Positions 1-10,942 of a stretch of 64,000 bases of DNA are shown here, piece after piece. Below the pieces are notes generated by a model that did no database searches, was not told the origin of the DNA, and saw nothing but the letters and a program-made list of their open reading frames with translations. Numbering within the stretch: the stretch's first letter is position 1; the number at the start of each line of letters is the position of its first letter. The stretch spans positions 62,001 to 126,000 of the forward strand of contig NZ_MZXV01000019.1 in the NCBI RefSeq assembly GCF_003253745.1. The letters are read 5' to 3'. The DNA comes from Mesorhizobium kowhaii. Lineage in GTDB: Bacteria > Pseudomonadota > Alphaproteobacteria > Rhizobiales > Rhizobiaceae. The position numbers were made by a program, and so were the translations under genes.

Positions 1-271
1 TGGCATTGCGCACCCATAGCAGCCGCCGGTCGGAAAACATCGGCACGGTGCGGGCCTCGTCGAGCAGCCGGCCCTCGTCGCGGTCGACCTCCGAGCCGTC
101 GAGCCTGACCACCGAGAACGGATCGTCGAGCGGCAGGCCGGTCTTTTCGGCAAAGGCCTTGGCGCGCTCGGCGACGAGGCCGCGATCGGGGCCATAAAGC
201 AGGACGATCGAGATGCGCTGGTCCGGCCGGGCCAGCCAGGAATCGACCTCGAAAGCTTTCTTCTGTGCCAT
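1..271 (-). CDS. holA: DNA polymerase III delta subunit, N-terminal part (gene cut by window edge)
   Basis: Delta opens the beta sliding clamp as part of the clamp loader. Only the first 90 residues are in the window; the rest lies beyond the left edge. The reading begins MAQKKAFEVDSWL and contains the nucleotide-fold stretch VLLYGPDRGLVAERA followed by FSVVRLDGSEV, the arrangement typical of rhizobial HolA. The start is the ATG whose complement lies at 269-271. It is divergent from the branched-chain dehydrogenase operon. Identity rests on recalled family sequence, so a search would confirm it. Confidence 0.85.
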   Translation of the reverse strand, partial: MAQKKAFEVDSWLARPDQRISIVLLYGPDRGLVAERAKAFAEKTGLPLDDPFSVVRLDGSEVDRDEGRLLDEARTVPMFSDRRLLWVRNA

Positions 272-313
272 GGGGGTTGGTTAGCACAGCACGAGCGCCG
301 GGTGAACGGCGAT

Positions 314-1960
<1,647 letters not shown>

Positions 1961-1962
1961 CC

Positions 1963-2976
1963 ATGCCAAGACGGACCATGATCGAGGCCATTCGTGATGC
2001 CATGGATGTGTCGATGGGGCGCGACGAGCGGGTCGTCGTGTTCGGCGAGGATGTCGGCTTCTTCGGCGGCGTCTTCCGCTGCACGCAAGGCTTGCAGGCC
2101 AAATACGGCAAGAGCCGCTGCTTCGACGCACCGATCAACGAATCCGGCATTGTCGGCTCGGCCATCGGCATGGCCGCCTACGGGCTGAAGCCGTGCGTGG
2201 AGATACAGTTTGCCGACTACATGTATCCGGCCTACGACCAGCTGACCCAGGAAGCGGCGCGGCTGCGCTACCGCTCGAACGGCGATTTCACCTGCCCGAT
2301 CGTGGTGCGCATGCCGACCGGCGGCGGAATCTTTGGCGGCCAGACGCACAGCCAGAGCCCGGAGGCGCTGTTCACCCATGTGTCGGGGCTAAAGACCGTG
2401 GTGCCGTCCAACCCGCATGACGCCAAGGGGCTGCTGATCGCGGCGATCGAGGATCCCGATCCGGTGATCTTCCTCGAGCCGAAACGGCTCTACAACGGGC
2501 CGTTCGACGGCCATCACGACCGGCCGGTGACGCCATGGTCGAAGCATGAACTGGGCGAGGTCGCCGACGGCCACTACACCGTGCCGCTCGGCAAGGCGGC
2601 GATTCGAAGGGCGGGCTCGGCGGTCACCGTGCTGGCCTATGGCACCATGGTCTATGTCGCGCAGGCCGCCGTCGAGGAGACCGGCATCGATGCCGAGATC
2701 ATCGATCTGAGAACCCTTTTGCCGCTCGATCTCGATACGATCGTCGCTTCGGTCAAGAAGACCGGGCGCTGCGTCATCGTGCACGAGGCGACGCTGACCT
2801 CCGGCTTCGGCGCCGAGCTGTCGGCGCTGGTGCAGGAGACCTGCTTCTACCATCTGGAGGCGCCGGTGACGCGGGTCGCCGGCTGGGACACGCCCTATCC
2901 GCATGCGCAGGAATGGGACTATTTCCCCGGTCCCGCCCGCGTCGGCCGGGCCCTGCTTGAAACCATGGGAGCTTAA
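1963..2976 (+). CDS. bkdA2: 2-oxoisovalerate dehydrogenase E1 component, beta subunit
   Basis: This is the partner of the alpha subunit in the heterotetrameric E1 decarboxylase. The 337-residue protein starts MPRRTMIEAIRDAMD and contains the transketolase-like pyrimidine-binding region (VVVFGEDVGFFGG) and the C-terminal transketolase domain (VLAYGTMVYVAQAA, then ETGIDAEIIDLRTLLPLD). Both are usual for E1 beta. The start lies 2 bp after the alpha stop and the stop is 1 bp before the E2 start, so translation is probably coupled across the operon. Confidence 0.94.
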   Translation: MPRRTMIEAIRDAMDVSMGRDERVVVFGEDVGFFGGVFRCTQGLQAKYGKSRCFDAPINESGIVGSAIGMAAYGLKPCVEIQFADYMYPAYDQLTQEAARLRYRSNGDFTCPIVVRMPTGGGIFGGQTHSQSPEALFTHVSGLKTVVPSNPHDAKGLLIAAIEDPDPVIFLEPKRLYNGPFDGHHDRPVTPWSKHELGEVADGHYTVPLGKAAIRRAGSAVTVLAYGTMVYVAQAAVEETGIDAEIIDLRTLLPLDLDTIVASVKKTGRCVIVHEATLTSGFGAELSALVQETCFYHLEAPVTRVAGWDTPYPHAQEWDYFPGPARVGRALLETMGA

Positions 2977-2977
2977 G

Positions 2978-4300
2978 ATGGGCGAACACATCATCAAGCT
3001 GCCCGATGTCGGCGAAGGCGTCGCCGAGGCCGAGCTCGTCGAATGGCACGTCAAGATCGGCGACATCGTGCGCGAGGACACCGTGCTCGCCGCCGTCATG
3101 ACCGACAAGGCGACGGTCGAAATCCCGTCGCCCGTCGATGGCGAGATCCTGTGGCTGGGCGCCGAGATCGGCGACACGGTAGCGATCGGCTCGCCCATCG
3201 TGCGGCTGAAGGTGGCGGGCGAGGGCAATGTGAAGCCGCAAGGCGGCGACGTGGAAGCGGTGGCCGCTGAACCGCCGGCGAAGCTGCCGACTCCGAAGCC
3301 CGAGACTGCGGCGCCAGCCGCGAAGGCTCCGCCAAAGGCGGGCGGGACAGACGTGAAACCTGCTCCCGCCGTTTCGAAAAGCCCGCAACAGCCATCCGTC
3401 CCCGGCGCGCCACGCCCCGAAGGCGAAAAGCCGCTGGCCTCGCCGGCCGTCCGCCTGCGGGCAAAGGAGGCCGGCATCGATCTGCGGCAGGTTTCTGGAA
3501 CCGGTCCGGCCGGCCGCATCGGCCACGAAGACATCGACGCCTTCCTGGCGCGCGGTCCGCAGGTCGCCAGGACATCCGGCCTCGCCCGCAACGACGCGGT
3601 CGAGGACATCAAGGTGGTGGGCTTGAGGCGCAAGATCGCCGAGAAGATGACGCTGTCCAAATCGCGCATCCCGCACATCACCTATGTCGAGGAGATCGAC
3701 GTCACCGCGCTCGAGGATTTGCGCGCCGCGCTCAACAAGGAAAAGCGCGCGGGCAAGGCGGAGCGGCCCAAGCTGACGCTGTTGCCGTTCCTGATGCGGG
3801 CGATGGTCAAGGCGATATCGGACCAGCCCAATCTCAATTCGCTGTTCGACGACGAGGCCGGCGTCATCCACCAGCATGGCGGCATCCATATCGGTATTGC
3901 CGCGCAGACGCCGTCGGGGCTGGTGGTGCCGGTGGTCAAGCATGCCGAGGCACGCGACATCTGGGAGTGCGGCGCCGAGGTGATCAGGCTTGCCGAGGCG
4001 GCCAAGTCGGGCACCGCGACACGCGACGAGCTGTCCGGATCGACCATCACCATCACCTCGCTCGGCGCCATGGGCGGCGTGGCGACGACGCCGGTCATCA
4101 ACCATCCGGAAGTGGCGATCATCGGTGTCAACAAGATGATGGTGCGGCCGGTGTGGGACGGCACCCAGTTCATCCCGCGCAAGATGATGAACCTGTCGTC
4201 CAGCTTCGACCACCGCGTCATCGACGGCTGGGACGCCGCCGTCTTCATCCAGCGCATCAAGACGCTGCTGGAGACGCCGGCGCTGATTTTTGTGGATTGA
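2978..4300 (+). CDS. bkdB: Branched-chain 2-oxoacid dehydrogenase E2, dihydrolipoyl acyltransferase
   Basis: E2 transfers the acyl group from E1 to CoA through a swinging lipoyl arm and forms the complex core. The order of domains in 440 residues is a lipoyl domain at 4-78 with the lipoylation site Lys44 in MTDKATVE, an Ala/Pro/Lys linker, a peripheral subunit-binding domain near 147-185 (ASPAVRLRAKEAGIDL), and a catalytic domain ending in FDHRVIDGWDA with the active His near 412. A single lipoyl domain is usual for Bkd E2. An in-frame upstream ATG at 2903 lies inside bkdA2 and is rejected. Confidence 0.94.
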   Translation: MGEHIIKLPDVGEGVAEAELVEWHVKIGDIVREDTVLAAVMTDKATVEIPSPVDGEILWLGAEIGDTVAIGSPIVRLKVAGEGNVKPQGGDVEAVAAEPPAKLPTPKPETAAPAAKAPPKAGGTDVKPAPAVSKSPQQPSVPGAPRPEGEKPLASPAVRLRAKEAGIDLRQVSGTGPAGRIGHEDIDAFLARGPQVARTSGLARNDAVEDIKVVGLRRKIAEKMTLSKSRIPHITYVEEIDVTALEDLRAALNKEKRAGKAERPKLTLLPFLMRAMVKAISDQPNLNSLFDDEAGVIHQHGGIHIGIAAQTPSGLVVPVVKHAEARDIWECGAEVIRLAEAAKSGTATRDELSGSTITITSLGAMGGVATTPVINHPEVAIIGVNKMMVRPVWDGTQFIPRKMMNLSSSFDHRVIDGWDAAVFIQRIKTLLETPALIFVD

Positions 4301-4312
4301 GGGAACGATCGA

Positions 4313-4498
4313 GATGCCGGCGGGACAGCGCCCCCCTCTGCCTTGCCAGGCATCTCCCCCACAAGGGGGGAGATCGGACGTCACGCCGGCTTTCGCCAAT
4401 TTTCACCGTTTGAGGAGTGAGCGGAGCGCCGATGCAGCCAATCTCCCCCCTCGTGGGGGAGATGTCCGGCAGGACAGAGGGGGGCGCGAAGGATCGCG
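4313..4498. repeat. 186-bp quasi-palindromic intergenic repeat, copy left of lpdV
   Basis: The element starts GATGCCGGCGGGACAGCG and ends GGGCGCGAAGGATCGCG. Its two inner hairpins each have the form ATCTCCCCC..GGGGGGAGAT. Copies in the same orientation lie at 5962-6148 and, inverted, at 42562-42744. It fills the gap between the E2 and E3 genes of one operon, so it would be transcribed as a strongly folded spacer. Confidence 0.8.
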
Positions 4499-4543
4499 GC
4501 AGAGTGTTCTTTCCGATCCAGCGCGACAACGAGTTAGGGTGCC

Positions 4544-5938
4544 ATGATGAAAGAAATCTCCTGCAAGCTGCTCGTCATCGGCGCTGGGCCCGGCGGCTAT
4601 ATCTCAGCCATCCGTGCCGGCCAGCTCGGTGTCGATACGGTGATCGTCGAGGCCGGCAAGCCCGGCGGCACTTGCCTCAATGTCGGCTGCATCCCCTCCA
4701 AGGCGCTGATCCACGCGGCGGAAGAGTTCGAGAAGGTGTCGCACATGGCCGGCGGCAACAGCCCGCTCGGCATCTCGGTCACGGCTCCCGTGCTCGACCT
4801 TGCCAGGACTGTCGCCTGGAAGGACGGCATCGTCAGCCGGCTCAACAGTGGCGTCGCCGGCCTGCTCAAGAAGGCCGGGGTGAAGACCGTGCATGGCTGG
4901 GCGACGTTCCGCGACGGCAAGACCGTCGCGGTCGAGACCGAGACCGGCGTGCAGGTGATCCGGGCCGAGGCGATCGTCATCGCCACCGGCTCGGCCCCTG
5001 TCGAACTGCCGTTCCTGCCGTTCGGCGGCCCGGTGATTTCCTCGACCGAGGCGCTGGCGTTGAGCGAAGTGCCGAAGAAGCTCGCGGTTGTCGGGGGCGG
5101 CTATATCGGCCTCGAGCTCGGCATCGCCTTTGCCAAGATGGGCGCTGAGGTGACCGTGGTCGAGGCCTTGCCGCGGGTACTGGCGCAGTATGATGCGGAG
5201 CTGACGCGGCCGGTGGTCAAGCGGCTCACCGCACTCGGCATCGAGGTGATGCTGGGTGCCAAGGCCAAGGGGACCAAGGGCGACGCGCTGCTGGTCGAGA
5301 CTGCTGACGGCAAGAATACCAAGGTCGCCGCCGACAAAATCCTGGTGACGGTCGGGCGCAAGCCGGTGACCGAAGGCTGGGGGCTCGAGCAGATCGATCT
5401 TGATATGGCGGGAAAGTTCATCCGCATCGACGATCAGTGCCGCACCTCGATGCGCGGCATCTTCGCCATCGGCGACGTCACCGGCGAGCCGATGCTGGCG
5501 CACCGGGCGATGGCGCAAGGCGAAATGGTCGCCGAGATTGTCGCCGGCCACAAGCGCAGCTGGGACAAGCGCTCAATTCCCGCCGTCTGCTTCACCGATC
5601 CCGAACTGGTGACGGCTGGTCTCTCGCCGGAGGAGGCGAAGGCTCATGGCGGTGAGATCAAGATCGGGATGTTCCCGTTTGCCGCCAACGGCCGCGCGAT
5701 GACGAGGCTCGGCGAAGACGGTTTCGTTCGCGTCGTCGCCCGCGCCGACAATCACCTGGTGCTCGGCATCCAGGTGGTTGGGCAGGGCGTGTCGGAACTG
5801 GCGGCGGCTTTTGGGCTGGCGCTGGAGATGGGCGCGCGGCTGGAGGATATCGCCGGGACGATCCATGCGCATCCGACGCAAGGCGAAGGGTTCCAGGAAG
5901 CAGCGCTCAAGGCGCTGGGGCACGCGCTGCATATCTAA
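4544..5938 (+). CDS. lpdV: Dihydrolipoyl dehydrogenase (E3 of the branched-chain complex)
   Basis: This FAD enzyme reoxidises the dihydrolipoyl arm of E2 and passes electrons to NAD. The 464 residues show the FAD-binding VIGAGPGGY at 11-19, the redox disulfide Cys44/Cys49 in [13 protein letters not shown], an NAD-binding [10 protein letters not shown], and the C-terminal His-Glu base in HAHPTQGEG. The usual length is about 465. The start may be the first or second of two adjacent ATG codons (4544 or 4547). It lies 243 bp after bkdB because a repeat element intervenes, and it is flanked by two copies of that repeat. Confidence 0.94.
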   Translation: MMKEISCKLLVIGAGPGGYISAIRAGQLGVDTVIVEAGKPGGTCLNVGCIPSKALIHAAEEFEKVSHMAGGNSPLGISVTAPVLDLARTVAWKDGIVSRLNSGVAGLLKKAGVKTVHGWATFRDGKTVAVETETGVQVIRAEAIVIATGSAPVELPFLPFGGPVISSTEALALSEVPKKLAVVGGGYIGLELGIAFAKMGAEVTVVEALPRVLAQYDAELTRPVVKRLTALGIEVMLGAKAKGTKGDALLVETADGKNTKVAADKILVTVGRKPVTEGWGLEQIDLDMAGKFIRIDDQCRTSMRGIFAIGDVTGEPMLAHRAMAQGEMVAEIVAGHKRSWDKRSIPAVCFTDPELVTAGLSPEEAKAHGGEIKIGMFPFAANGRAMTRLGEDGFVRVVARADNHLVLGIQVVGQGVSELAAAFGLALEMGARLEDIAGTIHAHPTQGEGFQEAALKALGHALHI

Positions 5939-5961
5939 TTCGCGACGGCGCAAAACGCAGT

Positions 5962-6148
5962 GATGCCGGCGGGACAGCGCCCCCCTCTACCCTGCCGGGC
6001 ATCTCCCCCACAAGGGGGGAGATCGGCTGTTACCGCCGCTTTCGCCAACCTTCCAACATTGTAGAATGTGCGGAGCGCCGAAGCTGCCAATCTCCCCCCC
6101 TTGTGGGGGAGATGCCCGGTAGGGCAGAGGGGGGCGCGAAGGATCGCG
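5962..6148. repeat. 186-bp quasi-palindromic intergenic repeat, copy right of lpdV
   Basis: Same orientation and nearly the same sequence as the copy at 4313-4498: the same first 16 bases, ATCTCCCCCACAAGGGGGG in the first hairpin, and the same ending GGGCGCGAAGGATCGCG. The middle third (6034-6075) is the most diverged part. It separates lpdV from the convergent dehydrogenase gene and may serve as the 3' hairpin of both transcripts. Confidence 0.8.
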
Positions 6149-6169
6149 AACCTATCTTGTTCCAGACAC

Positions 6170-7273
6170 TCAGCTCGCGAGCCGGCTCACCATCTCGTGT
6201 TGCGCGTAGGCGCGACCAAAACGGTTGGCGAGGAAGGCGTCGAGCGCGATGTCTTCCTGTTTGACGAAACCGGTCGCCGGCAGGCTGCCGTCGGCCAGCA
6301 TGTCGAGCACGGCGCAGATGCCGGAGGCGGTGGTGATCTGGATGGCGCTGCGCACGACATCGCCGACGCGCCTGGAGTAGATCTTGTTGGCGTAGGTTTC
6401 CTGCAGCAGGCGGCCGTTCTTGCGGCCAGAGACGGTGACGAAGACGATGACGACATCCTGCAGCGTCGCCGGCAGGGCGCTTTCAAAGATGTCCTTCAGC
6501 ACGTCGCGGCGGTGGCGCAGGCCAAGGTCATTGAGCAGCGCCTTCATGATTGCGGCGTGGCCGGGATAGCGGATGGTGCGGTAGTTCAGCGTGCGCACCT
6601 TGCCCTTCAGCGTCTCGGCCAAAGTGCCCAGTCCGCCCGAGGTGTTGAACGCCTCATAGGTGACGCCGTCGAGCGAGAATTCCTCGCGCTCCTCCAGCGG
6701 CGGCACTTCGATCAGCTCGCCCTCGACGATCGCCTCGCAAGGCTCACAATATTCGTTGATGACGCCGTCGGTGCTCCAGGTCAGATTGTAGTTCAAGGCA
6801 TTCGACGGATACTGTGGCAGCGCGCCGACGCGCATGCGCACGCTTTCCAGCGAATCGAAGCGGCTGGCGAGATCATTGGCGACGATCGAGATGAAGCCCG
6901 GCGCCAACCCGCATTGCGGGATGAAGGCGCTCTTGCCCGAACGCGCCAGTTCCTTGACCCGCCTGGTGCTGACGACATCCTCGGTGAGGTCGAGATAATG
7001 CACGCCGGCGTTTGCCGCCGCCTCGGCGATGCGCGTCGTCAGGTGGAAGGGCGCGGCGCTGAGCACCGCGAACTTGCCGGCCAAAACCGCTTCAAGCGTG
7101 CCTGATGCTTCGATGTCGAGCTCCAGCGTGGCAACCGTTGCCGGCAATTCGGCAGCGGTGAGTTGCGCCGCCGAGCGGTCGACGAGGGTGACGTGGTAGT
7201 CACCGGTGGCGGCGAGCATCTCGGCAATGGTCGAGCCGATCTTGCCGGCGCCGACTACAACAATTTTCTTCAT
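6170..7273 (-). CDS. Saccharopine dehydrogenase-family oxidoreductase
   Basis: Probably an NAD(P)-dependent dehydrogenase of the saccharopine/lysine dehydrogenase family. The 367-residue protein opens with a Rossmann fold MKKIVVVGAGKIGSTIAE, followed by LDLTEDVVSTRRV and the conserved GLAPGFISIVANDLA found in this family. The ATG at 7273 is chosen because the extra six upstream codons would precede the Rossmann strand. It is divergent from an Lrp-type regulator across a 107-bp gap, the arrangement seen when an Lrp protein controls amino-acid catabolism, so lysine degradation is the likely role (inference). The exact substrate cannot be read from sequence. Confidence 0.8.
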   Translation of the reverse strand: MKKIVVVGAGKIGSTIAEMLAATGDYHVTLVDRSAAQLTAAELPATVATLELDIEASGTLEAVLAGKFAVLSAAPFHLTTRIAEAAANAGVHYLDLTEDVVSTRRVKELARSGKSAFIPQCGLAPGFISIVANDLASRFDSLESVRMRVGALPQYPSNALNYNLTWSTDGVINEYCEPCEAIVEGELIEVPPLEEREEFSLDGVTYEAFNTSGGLGTLAETLKGKVRTLNYRTIRYPGHAAIMKALLNDLGLRHRRDVLKDIFESALPATLQDVVIVFVTVSGRKNGRLLQETYANKIYSRRVGDVVRSAIQITTASGICAVLDMLADGSLPATGFVKQEDIALDAFLANRFGRAYAQHEMVSRLAS

Positions 7274-7380
7274 GACCGATCCCTCACGCAAATGCCTTTG
7301 TTCCCACTAGATTCGCAGCTTGCCCGTCGAAAGGAAGCGTGGAATTGTTCGAAACGAAACTCTGATTGCGCACTCTGCCG

Positions 7381-7824
7381 ATGGGATTCGTCGAAATGCT
7401 TAGTGAAGCCGAACAGGCCCTGCTTTCCCTGCTGCGCGACAACGCCCGCGCCTCGACCGCCGAACTTGCGCGCAAGCTTGGCGTGTCACGCACGACGGTG
7501 CAGAGCCGGATCGAACGGCTGGAGCAGCGCGGCATCATCACCGGCTATGGCGTCCGGCTGGCGCCGGATTACGAACAGGGGCTGGTGCGGGCGCATGTGC
7601 TGCTCACCGTGACGCCCAAGCTCGCCGACAAGGTGGTGCGCGGCCTGCAGGCGCTGGCGCCGGTCAGGACGCTGCATTCGGTCAGCGGCAATTTCGACAT
7701 GATCGTCATCGTCGACGCGCCGTCGATCCGGGACCTCGATATGCTGCTCGACCAGATCGGCGCCATGGACGGGGTCGAGCGCACCTTGTCGTCGATCATC
7801 CTGTCGACGCGCATCGATCGGTGA
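7381..7824 (+). CDS. Lrp/AsnC-family transcriptional regulator
   Basis: An amino-acid-responsive DNA-binding protein of 147 residues. The N-terminal winged helix includes ASTAELARKLGVSRTTVQSR, and the C-terminal RAM ligand-binding domain includes RTLHSVSGNFDMIVIV. No strong ribosome-binding site marks the start: the ATG at 7381 is used, with a TTG at 7366 and an ATG at 7396 as alternatives in the same frame. It probably regulates the divergent saccharopine dehydrogenase-like gene and itself from the shared spacer 7274-7380, where TTGTTCGAAAC is a small dyad. Confidence 0.88.
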   Translation: MGFVEMLSEAEQALLSLLRDNARASTAELARKLGVSRTTVQSRIERLEQRGIITGYGVRLAPDYEQGLVRAHVLLTVTPKLADKVVRGLQALAPVRTLHSVSGNFDMIVIVDAPSIRDLDMLLDQIGAMDGVERTLSSIILSTRIDR

Positions 7825-7848
7825 GCGGGCTTGCCGAAAGTTTGCCGG

Positions 7849-9219
7849 CTAACCCGGCGCTAGCGGAAAACTCACCACCACGGCAAGCCCCGGCCGGCAA
7901 TCGTCAAGGGCAATGGATGCGCCATGCAAATCGGCGATGGCCCGCACAAGGCTGAGGCCGAGGCCGCTGCCCGGCGTCGACCGGCTGTGGTCCAGCCGGT
8001 ATAGCCGCTGAAACACTTTCTCGCGCTCGTCGGTGGCAATGCCGGGCCCGTTGTCGGCGACGCCGGCGACAATGCGTTCGCCCTGGCGCGTCACCGACAG
8101 TTTGACGGTCGTACCGGGCGGGCAATGGCGCAGCGCATTCTCCACCAGATTGGCGAACATCTGCGTCAACAGCTCGCGATCGCCATGGATCCGGTCCGCC
8201 GTTTCATGCAGTTTGGTCGATGACAGCACCTTGCCGTCGTCCTCGGCAACGTCGGTGTAGATCTCGGCGATGGTTTGCAGGATCTCGCCGAGATCGACAT
8301 CGGTAAAGCGCGCCTTGCGGGCGCCGGCCTCGATCTGGGCGATCCGCAACAGCGCATCGAAGGTCTCGTTGATCTGATAGCCCTCGGCGCGCGCATCGGC
8401 CAGATCGTCGGAGACCTCCTGACCTTGCGCGGCTTTGTCGGCGGCGCCTTCCAGGATCATCTGCAGCCGGTTGAGCGGCGTCTTCAGATCGTGGGCGATG
8501 TCGGCGCTGACCTGTTTCATGCCTTCGACCAGCGCCGACAGGCGGTCGAGCGCCGCATTGATCTGGCTGGAGACGATGTCGATATCGTCGTCCTTGCCGG
8601 TCAGCGGGATGCGGGTGTCCAGCCGGCCATGCGAGACGTCAACCATGGTGGCGGCGATGCCGTCGAGCCGGCGCTGGACGCGCGAGGCGAGCAGTGCGCC
8701 GCCGGCGACCGCCAGCCCAGTGATGATCAGGGTTGCCCAGCCGAAGCTCATCATCGCCACCTTTTCCAGCTCCTCCGTTTCGGAAAGGCTGAAAGCGACC
8801 GTCAGATTGTTGCCGCCGACCGAGCCGGAATAGGCCCGGTACTCGGTGTCCGGCGGCACGCCGGGCAGTACGGCGTCGAACATCGAGAAGCCGTCGGGAA
8901 GCCCCGCCGCGGTGAAGTTGCCGGCCAGATGATTGCCGGCCGCGTCGGTCAGCGAAAACAGCTGCTCCTTCCTGGGGTTGAGCTTTGCATGGCTTTCGAT
9001 CGTGGCAACCAGGTCCTCACGATCATTCCCGGCGTAGGTCGCCGTCACCACCGAATAGGTTTCCTTGATGGTCTCGTCGAGCCGTTCGGCAAGATCGGCG
9101 CTCATCATCTGATAGACGATGGCGCCCGACAGCACGAAGGCCAGCATGAACAGGAAGGCGAACGTCAGCGCGAGCCGGAACGGCGTGCTGCGCAGCAGGC
9201 GGGACCATGTCTCCGTCAT
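7849..9219 (-). CDS. Sensor histidine kinase (partner of the regulator at 9216-9893)
   Basis: A membrane sensor kinase of 456 residues. A transmembrane segment near 16-38, a periplasmic domain of about 125 residues and a second membrane segment near 163-185 are followed by HAMP, the dimerisation domain with phospho-acceptor His243 in DIAHDLKTPLNRL, and the ATPase domain with VENALRH (N box), DNGPGI and GSGLGLSLV. The start overlaps the regulator stop in an ATGA, so the two are co-translated. The periplasmic ligand is unknown; the regulator's CusR-like sequence suggests metal or envelope stress (inference). Confidence 0.9.
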   Translation of the reverse strand: MTETWSRLLRSTPFRLALTFAFLFMLAFVLSGAIVYQMMSADLAERLDETIKETYSVVTATYAGNDREDLVATIESHAKLNPRKEQLFSLTDAAGNHLAGNFTAAGLPDGFSMFDAVLPGVPPDTEYRAYSGSVGGNNLTVAFSLSETEELEKVAMMSFGWATLIITGLAVAGGALLASRVQRRLDGIAATMVDVSHGRLDTRIPLTGKDDDIDIVSSQINAALDRLSALVEGMKQVSADIAHDLKTPLNRLQMILEGAADKAAQGQEVSDDLADARAEGYQINETFDALLRIAQIEAGARKARFTDVDLGEILQTIAEIYTDVAEDDGKVLSSTKLHETADRIHGDRELLTQMFANLVENALRHCPPGTTVKLSVTRQGERIVAGVADNGPGIATDEREKVFQRLYRLDHSRSTPGSGLGLSLVRAIADLHGASIALDDCRPGLAVVVSFPLAPG

Positions 9220-9893
9220 GGCGGTGCGTGCAGGCTGTAGCCGGTGTTGCGGACGGTGTGGATGAGCTGGGTTTCGAACGGCTTGTCGACCTTGGCCCGC
9301 AACCGGCTGATATGGGTTTCGACGACGCTGGTCCTGGGATCGAAATGAAAATCCCAGACGCGCTCCAGAAGCATGGTGCGGGTGATGACGCGGCCTTCGC
9401 CGCGCATCAGCACCTCCAGCAGGCTGAACTCCCGCGGCTGCAGGTCGATCGGCTGGCCCCGCCGCGTGACGCGGCGCATGATCAGGTCCATTTCGAGGTC
9501 GGCAACCCGCAAAACGGTCTTCTGCTCCTGCGCAGCCGGCCGGCGGCCAAGCGCGTTGATGCGGGCGAGAAGCTCGGAAAAGGCGAAGGGCTTGACCAGA
9601 TAGTCGTCGCCGCCGGCCTCGAGCCCTTCGACGCGGTCGTCGACGCCGCCGACGGAAGTGAGGAAGATCGCCGGTGTGCGCACCCCGGCGGCGCGCACCG
9701 CCTTGATCATCGACAGGCCGTCGAGATCCGGGATCATGCGATCGGCTATGATCACGTCGTAGCTGCCGCTGGTCGCCGCGAAAAGCGCGTCATGCCCGTT
9801 GCGCAGCAAGTCGCAGACATGGCCGGCCTCGGTCAAACCCCGGACGATGTAGTCGGCCGTCCTGTGGTCGTCCTCGACAAGCAGAAGTCGCAT
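9216..9893 (-). CDS. OmpR-family response regulator, CusR/CopR-like
   Basis: A two-domain regulator of 225 residues. The receiver has the acidic pair Glu7/Asp8, phosphorylation site Asp51 in DVIIADRMIP, and Lys in YLVKPFAF. The winged-helix output domain ends RLRAKVDKPFETQLIHTVRN, close in wording to CusR/QseB-type proteins. The ATG at 9893 begins directly with the first receiver strand; longer in-frame extensions add no domain. It is co-translated with the kinase downstream. A repeat and the COG4705 gene lie upstream in the same direction. Confidence 0.9.
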   Translation of the reverse strand: MRLLLVEDDHRTADYIVRGLTEAGHVCDLLRNGHDALFAATSGSYDVIIADRMIPDLDGLSMIKAVRAAGVRTPAIFLTSVGGVDDRVEGLEAGGDDYLVKPFAFSELLARINALGRRPAAQEQKTVLRVADLEMDLIMRRVTRRGQPIDLQPREFSLLEVLMRGEGRVITRTMLLERVWDFHFDPRTSVVETHISRLRAKVDKPFETQLIHTVRNTGYSLHAPP

Positions 9894-9987
9894 GGCTGTT
9901 CCGGTCCGTGATCGGCGACAGGCTAGCACCGGCATGGGTCTGTTCCTAGGATGGCAGGAGGCCGCGGGCATTTGGGGCGCCCCCCAA

Positions 9988-10050
9988 CTTCGTCATCCTC
10001 GGGTCTGCGCTGTGTCGCTGCGCTCCTTGCTCCGCCCGTGGATGACGAAG
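9988..10050. repeat. Short CTTCGTCATCC palindromic repeat
   Basis: CTTCGTCATCCTCGGG at 9988-10003 is inverted, with one mismatch, as CCCGTGGATGACGAAG at 10035-10050. It is a compact relative of the larger element at 32020-32245. It lies just past the stop of the COG4705 gene and may act as a 3' hairpin. Confidence 0.6.
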
Positions 10051-10058
10051 CGATGGGC

Positions 10059-10856
10059 CTAGTCCGACTCCAGCAGGATTTCGTCGGCCTCGTCGGCTGT
10101 CTTCTTCAGGGTCATGTAAAGAACAAGTGCGATGATGCAGCCAAGGAAGATCAGGCTGGTGAAAATGGTGCCGAAACCCAAGCCGCCCTGTTCGACCGGT
10201 TGCGACAGCAGATCGCCGAAGGAGGCGCCAAGCGGCCGCGTCAGGATGTAGGCGAGCCAGAAGGCCAGGATGCCGTCGAGATGGAGCAGGTAATAGGCAA
10301 GCGCAATGAGCGCGATGACGCCGCCGAACAGCAGGCCTGACGTCAGATAGCCCATGTCGAAGCTCTCGGCGACCAGGTCGCCGGCGGCGGTGCCGAGCGA
10401 GAAGGTGAACAGGATCGCCAGCCAGTAGAAGATCTCGCGACGGGTGGTGACGATGGTGTGGATCGACAGCGTTCTTTCGCTGGCATACCAGACCGCGAAT
10501 GTCGCGGCGAGCGCCACCGAGAAGGCGATGGTCGTCGTCTGCAGGCGCACACCGAAATTGTCGACCAGATTGTCGGTGATCAGCGTGCCGACGACGCTGA
10601 TCAGCACCACCGCCAGCCAGTAGGCCCAGGGCACGTAGCGCTTCTGCGCGAACTGCAGGACAAGGGCAGCGATCAGCACGCCGGTCATGATCAGCGAGGT
10701 AACCGTCAGCCCAAGGCCGAGGTAGACGGCGAGATAATCGGCCGCCGTTTCACCCATGGTCACCGCCATCAGCTTGATCAGCCAGAAATCGACGGTGACG
10801 TCTGGGACCCGGTTGTGGCTCGGTGCGGCGGGGTGTTGCGTAGTGGGAGAGAGCAT
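10059..10856 (-). CDS. COG4705-family membrane-anchored protein
   Basis: An inner-membrane protein of 265 residues and about eight hydrophobic segments, with the family feature of repeated short motifs such as GETAADYLAV, TLITDNLVD, GTAAGDLVAE and RPLGASFGDLL. Acidic and Gly-rich turns within membrane helices suggest a transporter, but the substrate is unknown. The ATG at 10856 (MLSPTTQHPAAP) is preferred to a longer frame that starts inside low-complexity sequence. It is upstream of and co-directional with the two-component pair, and a palindrome at 10943-10958 lies in its promoter region. Confidence 0.75.
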   Translation of the reverse strand: MLSPTTQHPAAPSHNRVPDVTVDFWLIKLMAVTMGETAADYLAVYLGLGLTVTSLIMTGVLIAALVLQFAQKRYVPWAYWLAVVLISVVGTLITDNLVDNFGVRLQTTTIAFSVALAATFAVWYASERTLSIHTIVTTRREIFYWLAILFTFSLGTAAGDLVAESFDMGYLTSGLLFGGVIALIALAYYLLHLDGILAFWLAYILTRPLGASFGDLLSQPVEQGGLGFGTIFTSLIFLGCIIALVLYMTLKKTADEADEILLESD

Positions 10857-10942
10857 GGCGGACGTCCCAATGGATGCGGCGGAGCGAAGCGATCCGGCAT
10901 CCGCACAGTAGGCAGCAGAGTTCACGCTCGCCTGTCCGGCGG

